Source: FEN-987 sp049521055 (GTDB taxonomy: Archaea; Thermoproteota; Bathyarchaeia; 40CM-2-53-6). Taken from it: 11,301 bases of DNA. Made by a program: the position numbers and the translations under genes. Below the pieces are notes generated by a model. It had not been told where the DNA came from, searched no databases, and saw only the letters and a list, made by a program, of their open reading frames with translations. The DNA is taken from positions 1 through 11,301 of the forward strand of contig JBEKPE010000071.1 in the NCBI GenBank assembly GCA_049521055.1, read 5' to 3'. This document shows, one piece after another, positions 6,076 through 11,301 of the stretch (positions are counted from its first letter, which is position 1; each line of letters begins with the position of its first letter).

Positions 6076-7491
6076 ATGGTTCGTTTCATCGAGCTCTTCA
6101 AGCCAATTGCTAGGTTCTTCCCCGACATTAAATCGCCGGATAGGAAGGTTGCGTTTAACGAGAAGATTTTCTGGACCGCTATTGCACTCATTATCTATTT
6201 CATAATGTCACAAACGCCCCTCTACGGAATAGGCAATGCCGGACTGAACGATCCCCTAGGTTCGCTTAGGGTAATCTTCGCTTCAAACCGCGGCACGCTT
6301 ATGGAACTTGGTATCGGCCCCATAGTCACCGCCGGCTTGATTCTCCAAGTCTTGGCTGGGTCGAAAATGGTAAATATTGACATGAGCAACCCCGAGGACC
6401 GATCATTATTCACGAGCGCAAGCAAGATCCTCTCGGTTGTCATGACAGTTTTCGAAGCTTCAGCCTACATACTCGGTGGGACCTATGGCTCCATCCCAGT
6501 GACTACGGAAATCGTAATTATGCTTCAACTAGTCGCGGCAGGACTTATCGTACTCTTGCTGGATGAGCTTCTACAGAAAGGCTGGGGGCTGGGAAGCGGA
6601 ATCAGCCTCTTCATCGCTGCCGGTGTAGCGTCCACAATTTGGTGGGATTCAGTAGCACCGATGGGACCGATGTCAGACGGCAAATACTTAGGCGCAATAA
6701 TCGCCTTCGCTCAGGGAGTCGGTACCGGCACTGTACGAAGTGTCCGTGCGCGCACGGGAGGGCTTCCAGACATGGTTGCGTTCATGACCACGCTAGGGGT
6801 CTTCGCGATAATCATTTACTTCAACGGCATGCGCGTTGAAATCCCCGTATCATATGCGAGGTATCGTGGCTTCCGTGGGAAATTCCCCCTGAAGCTATTC
6901 TATGTCTCAAACATTCCAGTGATCTTCGCCGCCGCCCTCTTCGGTAACATTTACTTCATCTCACAACTGATCTGGCAGAGGTACAACAACCTCAACGCCA
7001 ACTTCTGGCTAAACCTGGTTGGCACATTCACCGTTCAGGGAACTCAATATCAGCCGTCCGGAGGACTCGTCTATTACGTCGTCCCACCTCAGAGCCTCAC
7101 CCTCACGCTTGCCGACCCATTGAGAGCCTTGGTGTACCTAGCCCTGTTAATCATGGGCTGTGTATTCTTCGCGATAACATGGGTTGAGGTTGGAGGCATG
7201 GATTCCCGCACCGTCGCCAGGCAATTATTGGATTCTGGGATGCAGATCGAGGGCTTCAGGCGATCTGAAGTCCCAATAAGGCAGGTTCTCGACAGGTACA
7301 TACCGGTTGTCACAATTCTGGGAGCTATCATGATCGGCCTCATTGCTGGAGTTGCGAACTTCCTTGGAGCCTTTGGTTCAGGGACGGGCATCCTCCTAAC
7401 GGTGGGCATTATAGAGCAATACTATCAGATCTTCGTGCAAGAGAGGATTACAGAACTGTACCCAGCCGCCAGAGGGTTCTTGGGTGAATAG
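6076..7491 (+). CDS. secY: Protein translocase channel subunit SecY
   Basis: Membrane channel of the Sec translocon (SecY/Sec61 alpha), which exports or inserts proteins. The 471 residues show about ten hydrophobic segments and archaeal SecY landmarks: the N-terminal amphipathic stretch F-x-P-D-I-K-S-P, a plug-region segment S-Q-T-P-L-Y-G, E-L-G-I-G-P-I-V-T-A-G near the second helix, L-L-D-E-L-L-Q-K-G-W-G-L-G-S-G-I-S-L-F-I-A-A-G, the cytosolic loop R-V-E-I-P-V-S-Y-A-R-Y-R-G and F-P-L-K-L-F-Y-V-S-N-I-P-V-I. The late-loop D-R-Y-I-P-V-V-T-I-L-G-A is also present. It lies between uL15 and adk, as in most archaea. Complete, with no unusual feature. Confidence 0.96.
   Translation: MVRFIELFKPIARFFPDIKSPDRKVAFNEKIFWTAIALIIYFIMSQTPLYGIGNAGLNDPLGSLRVIFASNRGTLMELGIGPIVTAGLILQVLAGSKMVNIDMSNPEDRSLFTSASKILSVVMTVFEASAYILGGTYGSIPVTTEIVIMLQLVAAGLIVLLLDELLQKGWGLGSGISLFIAAGVASTIWWDSVAPMGPMSDGKYLGAIIAFAQGVGTGTVRSVRARTGGLPDMVAFMTTLGVFAIIIYFNGMRVEIPVSYARYRGFRGKFPLKLFYVSNIPVIFAAALFGNIYFISQLIWQRYNNLNANFWLNLVGTFTVQGTQYQPSGGLVYYVVPPQSLTLTLADPLRALVYLALLIMGCVFFAITWVEVGGMDSRTVARQLLDSGMQIEGFRRSEVPIRQVLDRYIPVVTILGAIMIGLIAGVANFLGAFGSGTGILLTVGIIEQYYQIFVQERITELYPAARGFLGE
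7483..7487 (+). promoter_or_regulatory. Shine-Dalgarno site before adk
   Basis: GGTGA at the end of secY lies 7 nt before an in-frame CTG at 7495 but 25 nt before the GTG at 7513. Spacing therefore favours the CTG as the true adk start. Confidence 0.4.
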
Positions 7492-7512
7492 GCGCTGTCA
7501 CGGACGGTCGTA

Positions 7513-8091
7513 GTGACCGGAATTCCCGGCGTTGGGAAAACCACCGTTCTCAACGAGTTGCAGGACTTAGCGAAGCAAAATAGAGTAAACTTAGCGGTCT
7601 TGAACTTCGGGACAATCATGAATGAGATAATGCGGGAGCTCGGCAAAGAGATGAACAGGGACGAGATGAGAGAGCAGGGAATCGAAACTCAGCGGAAAGT
7701 TCAGGAGCTCGCAGCCAACGAAATATCAAACCGAGCGGGACAAGGGACAATTGTTGTTGACACCCACATGTTCGTTAGGACGAACGTAGGCATGTGGGCA
7801 GGTCTTCCCCAGAACGTGCTTCAGAGACTTAGCCCACGACTGTTCGTACTCATAGAAGCGGATCCTGAGCAGATTGCGGGGAGACGGAAGGTTGATACCG
7901 ATCGGAAGCGAGAACAGTCGTTATTTGAGGATATTTTATTTGACCTGCAGTGGTCGAGAGCTACTGCAGCAGCCTCTGCGGTTGTCACCGGTGCTCCTGT
8001 TAAGGTTATAAGAAATGATGCAGGTAAGCAGAAGCAAGCAGCGCAGGAGTTGTTCGAAGCCGTGCGTAAATTAGTCGGGGCCCAATCATGA
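7513..8091 (+). CDS. adkA: Archaeal adenylate kinase (AdkA type)
   Basis: Converts ATP + AMP to two ADP; archaeal AdkA differs from bacterial Adk and sits after secY in many archaea. From the GTG at 7513 there are 192 residues. The P-loop G-I-P-G-V-G-K-T-T starts at residue 3; V-V-D-T-H-M-F-V-R-T and L-F-V-L-I-E-A-D-P are family strands, and R-K-V-D-T-D-R-K-R-E is a lid-like basic segment. The start is doubtful. Just upstream, in frame, the codons read T-V-V, completing the first beta strand (T-V-V-V-T-G) that every P-loop kinase needs. The only start-like codon there is CTG at 7495, which has a well-spaced GGTGA. The GTG is given as the first standard codon, but the protein probably begins 6 residues earlier. 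It overlaps the next gene by ATGA. Confidence 0.9.
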   Translation: MTGIPGVGKTTVLNELQDLAKQNRVNLAVLNFGTIMNEIMRELGKEMNRDEMREQGIETQRKVQELAANEISNRAGQGTIVVDTHMFVRTNVGMWAGLPQNVLQRLSPRLFVLIEADPEQIAGRRKVDTDRKREQSLFEDILFDLQWSRATAAASAVVTGAPVKVIRNDAGKQKQAAQELFEAVRKLVGAQS

Positions 8092-8801
8092 AATCCTCAA
8101 CCGGCCCAGCAATCATTATTGTAGTTTGTCTCATCGCTGTAGCAATTACGTTCCTGCTAGTGCAGCCATCCGCGGCTCAGCAGACCTCTACTCTAGCTCC
8201 GAACGCAATTCACGTTTATCAGAGCGCGACGACAAATAGCACGACCACAACGAACACGAACTCAAGCGCCCCCTTCGGCTTAGGCTTCATTACTACTCCA
8301 ATTGTTGCCTGGGTCAAAGAAGCCCTCTCGCCCTATATCGGCAACCCTCCCCAAATTCCCCTCTCCACTCTGTTTACGATCGGAATAGCCGCTATGATGG
8401 CGCTGATTTCGTCTACTGCAGCCAAGGTGCTGGTGGATTACGACATGGTTAGGTCAACCATGAAAGAGGTACAAGCTTGGCAAAAAGAGTTGAACGCCGC
8501 AAAGAAAGCGAAAGACGAGCAGACAACGTCGAAGCTCATGAAGAAGAGCCAAGCCATGATGAAGCAGCAGTCTCGAGCAAGCATGGAACAAATGAAAGTT
8601 ACCGCCGTGACGTTCGTTCCTTTTCTTCTGATATGGTACCTGCTGAACGCTGTCCTCGGATCCAACACGGTGGCATTTGCTCCGTTTCCGCTCCCAATGA
8701 TGGGCACTTCCCTTAGGTTCTTTTACTGGTACCTACTCTGCTCCTTCTCAGTCAACCTTCCACTGATGAGGATTTTCGGAATCGGGATGAGTGATAGCTA
8801 G
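8088..8801 (+). CDS. EMC3/TMCO1-like membrane protein (DUF106, Oxa1/YidC superfamily)
   Basis: Probable archaeal member of the EMC3/TMCO1/Get1/YidC insertase superfamily, thought to help insert proteins into the membrane; its place next to secY fits. The 237 residues contain an N-terminal hydrophobic segment (about 8-25) ending in a signal-like P-S-A-A-Q-Q; a Thr/Asn/Ser-rich linker (about 32-62) with two N-glycosylation sequons (Asn50, Asn58); a membrane helix at about 95-117; a charged cytosolic helical stretch (about 118-172) likely to form a coiled coil; and two more membrane helices (about 172-192 and 203-226) with N-L-P-L-M-R near the end. The start overlaps the adk stop (ATGA). Family assignment rests on layout and position rather than a catalytic motif; the signal-plus-linker front end is notable. 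Confidence 0.8.
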   Translation: MKSSTGPAIIIVVCLIAVAITFLLVQPSAAQQTSTLAPNAIHVYQSATTNSTTTTNTNSSAPFGLGFITTPIVAWVKEALSPYIGNPPQIPLSTLFTIGIAAMMALISSTAAKVLVDYDMVRSTMKEVQAWQKELNAAKKAKDEQTTSKLMKKSQAMMKQQSRASMEQMKVTAVTFVPFLLIWYLLNAVLGSNTVAFAPFPLPMMGTSLRFFYWYLLCSFSVNLPLMRIFGIGMSDS

Positions 8802-9062
8802 TTGCCAAGACGAGCCCTTCGTAACCGAAACATAAAACGGAAGAACGTAAGACTCCCGGGCGGAGCGACTGCAATACATTATCATAGAGTAGGCCCTGGC
8901 CGCGGCGTGTGCGGGTCATGCGGCTCACCACTACGCGGCGCGGAACCCAAATCCCTCAGACGTGGAGCAAGATCCTCAAAACGGCCATCAAGGCCCTTTG
9001 GCGGCACACTCTGCCACGCATGCGTTCGAGAGATGGTTCGACAAGGAACCAGAGTCGGGTAG
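8802..9062 (+). CDS. rpl34e: Ribosomal protein eL34
   Basis: Large-subunit protein eL34. The 86 residues start with M-P-R-R-A-L-R-N-R-N and contain two CxxC pairs (C37-x-x-C40 and C71-x-x-C74) that should hold one zinc, plus the family's R-P-x-R-P-F-G-G-T-L-C-H-A-C-V-R. The start is TTG directly after the stop of the EMC3-like gene; no ATG exists nearby and the family N-terminus matches exactly. The usual archaeal partner cmk follows after 7 nt. Confidence 0.93.
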   Translation: MPRRALRNRNIKRKNVRLPGGATAIHYHRVGPGRGVCGSCGSPLRGAEPKSLRRGARSSKRPSRPFGGTLCHACVREMVRQGTRVG

Positions 9063-9069
9063 AATACCT

Positions 9070-9636
9070 TTGCCGGGGCCGGTTATCACGGTGAGTGGCC
9101 CCCATGGAACCGGAAAGTCGACTTACGCAAAAGCCTTGGCTGAGGCCCTAAACCTCCGTTATGTCTCCGCCGGCGAATTATTCAGGGATCTTGCGAAACA
9201 ACATAAAATGTCTCTAGAAGCCTTCAGCCACCGTGCGGCCGACGACCCCAGCATAGATCGAATGCTAGATGAACGAACAAAGGCCGAAGCGAAGAAGGGA
9301 GGAGTTGTTATCGATGCCCAGCTCGGAGCGTGGATGGTGAGGGATCTTGCGGACCTAACGGTACTGTTGACTGCACCCGATGACGTAAGATTCAAGAGGA
9401 TCGCAGAACGCGACGGAAGCAAGGTGGGAGATGCCATGAGCGAAACTGAAAACCGAGAATCTATCCAAAAACAGCGGTACAAGAAATATTACGGGATTGA
9501 CGTAACCGACCTATCTATTTACGACCTTAAGATCGACACGAGCCTATACTCCATCGAAAGGACGAAAGCAATCATAATAGACGCCGTACGCAATTTCCTT
9601 ATGCAAAGAGGGAAGCTGAAAGAGTCGGCAAGTTAG
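9070..9636 (+). CDS. cmk: Archaeal cytidylate kinase
   Basis: Phosphorylates CMP (and probably dCMP) with ATP in pyrimidine nucleotide recycling. From the TTG at 9070 it has 188 residues, normal for archaeal Cmk. The P-loop G-P-H-G-T-G-K-S lies at 10-17, followed by Y-V-S-A-G-E-L-F-R-D-L-A, a CMP-binding-type region, D-D-P-S-I-D-R-M-L-D-E-R, V-V-I-D-A-Q-L-G-A-W-M and a lid segment R-I-A-E-R-D-G with R-Y-K-K-Y-Y-G-I-D. The frame is open upstream to an ATG at 8962, but that would overlap eL34 by 100 nt and add unconserved sequence. TTG at 9070 puts the first strand right at the N-terminus, as in relatives. No clear Shine-Dalgarno, so the start is probable and not certain. Confidence 0.9.
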   Translation: MPGPVITVSGPHGTGKSTYAKALAEALNLRYVSAGELFRDLAKQHKMSLEAFSHRAADDPSIDRMLDERTKAEAKKGGVVIDAQLGAWMVRDLADLTVLLTAPDDVRFKRIAERDGSKVGDAMSETENRESIQKQRYKKYYGIDVTDLSIYDLKIDTSLYSIERTKAIIIDAVRNFLMQRGKLKESAS

Positions 9637-9642
9637 GGTACA

Positions 9643-9652
9643 CTTATTTATT
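9643..9652 (+). promoter_or_regulatory. TATA box for eL14
   Basis: CTTATTTATT is a strong match to the archaeal TATA box. It lies 42-51 nt before the eL14 ATG, predicting a leader of roughly 15-20 nt. It indicates a separate promoter for eL14 after cmk. Confidence 0.6.
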
Positions 9653-9693
9653 CCCACACGTCTACTTCGCCAAATCAATCTAAGTGACAATCT

Positions 9694-9990
9694 ATGCCCG
9701 GAATGGAAGTAGGAAGAGTCTGCGTCAAACTCTCAGGCCGTGAAACAGGCAAGAAATGCGTAGTTGTAGATGTTGTCGACAAGAACTTTGTGCTCGTAAC
9801 GGGACCAAAATCTGTCAGCGGTGTAAGACGAAGGAGAACAAATGTCGACCATCTCGAACCCACATCTGAACTCGTCGAACTCAAGAAAGGCGCCGCGGAC
9901 GAGGATGTTGAGAAGGCGATTACGAAGGGCAAGAAAACGAAGTATATGAAAGAAGACGTTATGCCCACGAGGCCGCAGTCAGCAAACTGA
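9694..9990 (+). CDS. rpl14e: Ribosomal protein eL14
   Basis: Large-subunit protein eL14, present in eukaryotes and only part of the archaea, notably the crenarchaeal side. The 98 residues match closely what I recall of crenarchaeal eL14: E-V-G-R-V-C-V-K-L-x-G-R-E-x-G-K-K-C-V-V-V-D, F-V-L-V-T-G-P-K, S-G-V-R-R-R-R-x-N, H-L-E-P-T and K-K-G-A-x-D-E-D-V. The N-terminal half is a KOW-type beta barrel. The start ATG fits the family N-terminus. cbf5 follows, a pairing common in TACK archaea. Confidence 0.93.
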   Translation: MPGMEVGRVCVKLSGRETGKKCVVVDVVDKNFVLVTGPKSVSGVRRRRTNVDHLEPTSELVELKKGAADEDVEKAITKGKKTKYMKEDVMPTRPQSAN

Positions 9991-10030
9991 CACGAAAGTC
10001 GTCGTCAATCAGTAAGCCTTAGACTCTCCG

Positions 10031-10040
10031 AATAATATTT
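10031..10040 (+). promoter_or_regulatory. Possible TATA box for cbf5
   Basis: AATAATATTT in the 99-nt gap after eL14 is A/T-rich and suitably placed. A second candidate, CTTTAATA, is at 10045-10052. With the first, transcription would start inside the inverted repeat at 10056-10079; with the second, near its end. So the repeat may act as DNA as much as RNA. Confidence 0.4.
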
Positions 10041-10055
10041 CTCTCTTTAATAGCG

Positions 10056-10079
10056 TCACAGCACTACCTCTTGCTGTGA
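10056..10079 (+). repeat. Inverted repeat before cbf5
   Basis: TCACAGCA (10056-10063) and TGCTGTGA (10072-10079) form a perfect 8-bp inverted repeat with an 8-nt loop. The right arm overlaps the first two bases of the cbf5 Shine-Dalgarno. It could be an operator, an RNA hairpin or chance. Confidence 0.5.
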
Positions 10080-10084
10080 GGTGA
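10078..10084 (+). promoter_or_regulatory. Shine-Dalgarno site of cbf5
   Basis: GAGGTGA, 5 nt before the TTG at 10090. It decides against the in-frame GTG at 10081, which lies inside this site. Confidence 0.6.
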
Positions 10085-10089
10085 ATTGT

Positions 10090-11098
10090 TTGCAGGTTGT
10101 TACGCCTTGGACTGTGAACCGGGAGTTGATTACGAAGGTTGAGGAGACAACGAATCCGAGTTACGGCTGCAGGCCCGAAGACAGGTCGATACAGTTGAGG
10201 ATAAAATACGGACTCATAAATCTGGACAAACCTCCAGGGCCTTCGAGCCATGAAGTAGTGGCTTGGATAAAGCGCATGATGAAACTTTCACACGCCGGTC
10301 ACGGCGGAACCCTAGAGACCTCATAGTCGGGGTAATCCAAAGGTAACCGGCATCCTACCAGTCGCGCTGGAGGAAGCCACGAAAGTCGTTCAAGGTTTCC
10401 TCTTCTCTGGCAAGGAGTACGTATGCCTAATGCAGGTTCACGCCGACATACCAGAAAACACTATCCGCGATCTTCTGAACGAGTTCGTTGGCGAGATATA
10501 TCAGAAGCCTCCGGTGCGGGCGTCGGTGAAGAGGGATACTAGGAAACGTTTCATTTACCAACTCGACGTGTACGAGATCGATGGGAGGAAGGTCCTTTTC
10601 AAATGCTCATGCCAAGCCGGGACATACATGCGGAAGCTATGCTCGGACATAGGCGAGATCCTGGGGTGCGGAGCGCACATGCGAGAGCTGAGGAGAACAC
10701 GTGCAGGTCCCTTCACAGAAGATACGACGCTTGTCACCTTACATCAGCTGAGCGCTGCCCAGAGCGACTTTGAATCTGGCGACGACCGTGCATTGCGGAA
10801 AATCATCCAACCAATGGAAGTCGCGCTGACCTCCCTTCCTAAGGTTGTTATCCGCGATTCGGCAGTCGACTCTGTCTGCCACGGTGCTGACTTAGCGTTG
10901 CCGGGTCTTTTGCAATTGGATTCGGCGATAGAACGGAACAGACTAGTTTCCATTTTCACTTTGAAGGGGGAGGCAGTGGGCTTGGGACGAGCGCTGCTCA
11001 CGTCCAGGGAAATGCTTGACCAAGAGAGGGGAGAGGCGGTAAAGATTGAACGTGTTATCATGGACCGTGGCACGTACCCTGCAATGTGGAAACATTAG
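10090..11098 (+). CDS. cbf5: tRNA/rRNA pseudouridine synthase Cbf5, split by a 19-nt mini-intron
   Basis: Catalytic subunit of archaeal H/ACA ribonucleoproteins (Cbf5/dyskerin/TruB family), which isomerises uridine in rRNA and, with partners, U55 of tRNA. Exon 1 (10090-10315) carries N-P-S-Y-G-C and G-L-I-N-L-D-K-P-P-G (residues 41-50), reaching H-G-G-T-L. The genomic frame then hits TAG at 10324. Exon 2 (10335-11098) continues in another frame with P-K-V-T-G-I-L-P-V-A-L-E-E-A-T-K-V-V, K-P-P-V-R, Y-x-L-D-V-Y-E-I-D-G-R, C-Q-A-G-T-Y-M-R-K-L, G-A-H-M-R-E-L-R-R-T-R-x-G-P-F and a C-terminal PUA domain (about residues 245-325). Joining the exons gives 329 residues, a normal family length, and makes codon 76 GAT, the catalytic Asp of G-T-L-D-P. 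The TTG start is set by GAGGTGA. Without splicing the gene would encode an inactive fragment. Confidence 0.88.
10316..10334 (+). other. Predicted archaeal bulge-helix-bulge mini-intron in cbf5
   Basis: A 19-nt segment (AGACCTCATAGTCGGGGTA) splits the catalytic Asp codon, G|AT. Because bases 10316 and 10335 are both A, a 10317-10335 intron gives the same mRNA. Predicted fold: outer helix 10306-10308 with 10336-10338 (GGA/TCC); central helix 10310-10313 with 10329-10332 (CCCT/GGGG, optionally extended by A10309-T10333); a 3-nt bulge AGA (10314-10316) cut as AG|A; a bulge TAA (10333-10335) cut as TA|A; and an inner 3-bp helix 10317-10319/10326-10328 closing a 6-nt loop. This is the layout used by the archaeal tRNA splicing endonuclease. 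Introns of this class are known in crenarchaeal cbf5 mRNAs. It contains one in-frame stop (TAG), and a second (TAA) spans its 3' junction. Confidence 0.82.
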
Positions 11099-11136
11099 GC
11101 CCCAAATGATCGAAGTGGTGGTGGGGCGTAGTTTTC
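11099..11136 (+). terminator. Possible hairpin terminator after cbf5
   Basis: GCCCCA (11099-11104) pairs with TGGGGC (11122-11127), starting right after the cbf5 stop codon, and is followed by TTTT at 11132-11135. The loop is long (17 nt), and T-runs alone can terminate archaeal transcription, so the hairpin may be incidental. Confidence 0.35.
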
Positions 11137-11156
11137 TATGGCGTTGCGCGAGCAGG

Positions 11157-11164
11157 CTTAAATT
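11157..11164 (+). promoter_or_regulatory. TATA box for the downstream tRNA
   Basis: CTTAAATT is centred about 30 nt before the tRNA 5' end, the normal distance for an archaeal tRNA promoter. Confidence 0.6.
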
Positions 11165-11190
11165 CGGCTTGGGGTTTTCAGACGGAAGGA

Positions 11191-11301
11191 GCCGGGGTTC
11201 CCTAGCCTGGTAAGGGGCAGATTACCGAAGCCTAAGCCTGGAATCAAGAACCGTAAGCCTGTGGTCCTTTCGGGCCGCGAGGGTTCAAATCCCTCTCCCG
11301 G
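11191..11301 (+). tRNA. Class II tRNA (probably Ser, possibly Leu), intron-containing, 3' end cut by window
   Basis: The 5' acceptor strand GCCGGGG (11191-11197) pairs with TCCCGG at the window end; the last pair and base 73 lie outside. The D arm is CCC-loop-GGG with the loop A-G-C-C-T-G-G-T-A-A. A long variable arm, GTGGTCC/GGGCCGC with loop TTTC (11261-11278), marks class II, i.e. Ser or Leu in archaea. The T arm GAGGG-TTCAAAT-CCCTC (11279-11295) is perfect. Acceptor and variable arm look most like archaeal tRNA-Ser, and 'TAA-GCCTG' at 11254-11261 resembles the 3' half of a Ser(GCT) anticodon arm. The anticodon region (11218-11261) is 44 nt instead of 17, so about 27 nt should be intron. 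I found no split giving a fully paired stem with U33, so anticodon and junctions stay open. Confidence 0.78.

Noticed and set aside
8962..9069. Longer N-terminus for cmk from ATG 8962
   Set aside because: It lies inside eL34 in another frame and adds sequence absent from Cmk; TTG 9070 fits the fold.
9991..10055. Small guide RNA (C/D or H/ACA) between eL14 and cbf5
   Set aside because: No paired C and D boxes or H/ACA two-hairpin layout could be found; only promoter-like A/T stretches are visible.
10090..11098. cbf5 as a frameshifted pseudogene or two separate genes (second from ATG 10430)
   Set aside because: The disruption is a clean 19-nt block; both flanks are fully conserved, no other damage exists in the PUA or catalytic parts, and the junctions fold as a bulge-helix-bulge. 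The ATG at 10430 is an internal Met.
11099..11156. C/D box RNA after cbf5 (ATGATC near 11107)
   Set aside because: The C-box match is incomplete and there is no D box (CTGA) at a suitable distance.
1..11301. CRISPR array, insertion sequence or integrase explaining the kbl-tdh insertion
   Set aside because: I saw no repeated spacer pattern, no terminal inverted repeats with a transposase, and no flanking direct repeats around 3188-5592.

Overview
The window is an archaeal ribosomal-protein locus: the downstream half of the 'spc' cluster, running into the secY-adk-EMC3-like-eL34-cmk-eL14-cbf5 block. Eukaryote/archaea-only ribosomal proteins (eS4, eL32, eL19, eL34, eL14), an archaeal AdkA-type adenylate kinase, an archaeal Cmk and TATA-box promoters all show Archaea. 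Gene order, the crenarchaeal look of eL14 and an archaeal-type mini-intron in cbf5 point to the TACK group (Crenarchaeota, Thaumarchaeota, Bathyarchaeota or relatives). I cannot name the genus.

Layout. 1-3187 (+): eS4 (3' end only), uL5, uS14, uL6, eL32, eL19 and uS5, tightly packed and probably one transcript. 3193-4395 (-): kbl (2-amino-3-ketobutyrate CoA ligase), convergent with uS5. 4506-5534 (+): tdh (L-threonine 3-dehydrogenase), divergent from kbl. Together these two form the two-step threonine-to-glycine pathway, and they sit where uL30 is normally found. 5593-9636 (+): uL15, secY, adk, EMC3/DUF106-like membrane protein, eL34 and cmk, restarting behind their own TATA box. 9694-9990: eL14 with its own promoter. 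10090-11098: cbf5, split by a 19-nt insertion. 11191 to the window end: a long-variable-arm tRNA that seems to contain an intron and is cut by the window edge. No stretch over 300 bases lacks a gene. I see no CRISPR array, transposon or integrase.

How it works together. Most genes make ribosome parts, the Sec protein-conducting channel with a putative membrane insertase partner, nucleotide kinases, and the rRNA pseudouridine synthase. The threonine genes are a metabolic interruption.

Main points of interest. (1) cbf5 is broken in the genomic frame exactly at the catalytic Asp codon. Removing 19 nt restores the motif G-T-L-D-P-K-V-T-G, and the junctions fold into a bulge-helix-bulge (BHB) like element, so this is best read as a spliced archaeal mRNA intron and not a pseudogene. 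(2) uS8, uL18 and uL30 are missing from their usual places. (3) kbl-tdh interrupt the cluster. (4) The terminal tRNA carries about 27 extra nt in the anticodon region that I could not resolve into a clean splice. Non-ATG starts (TTG, GTG) are frequent in the second half.
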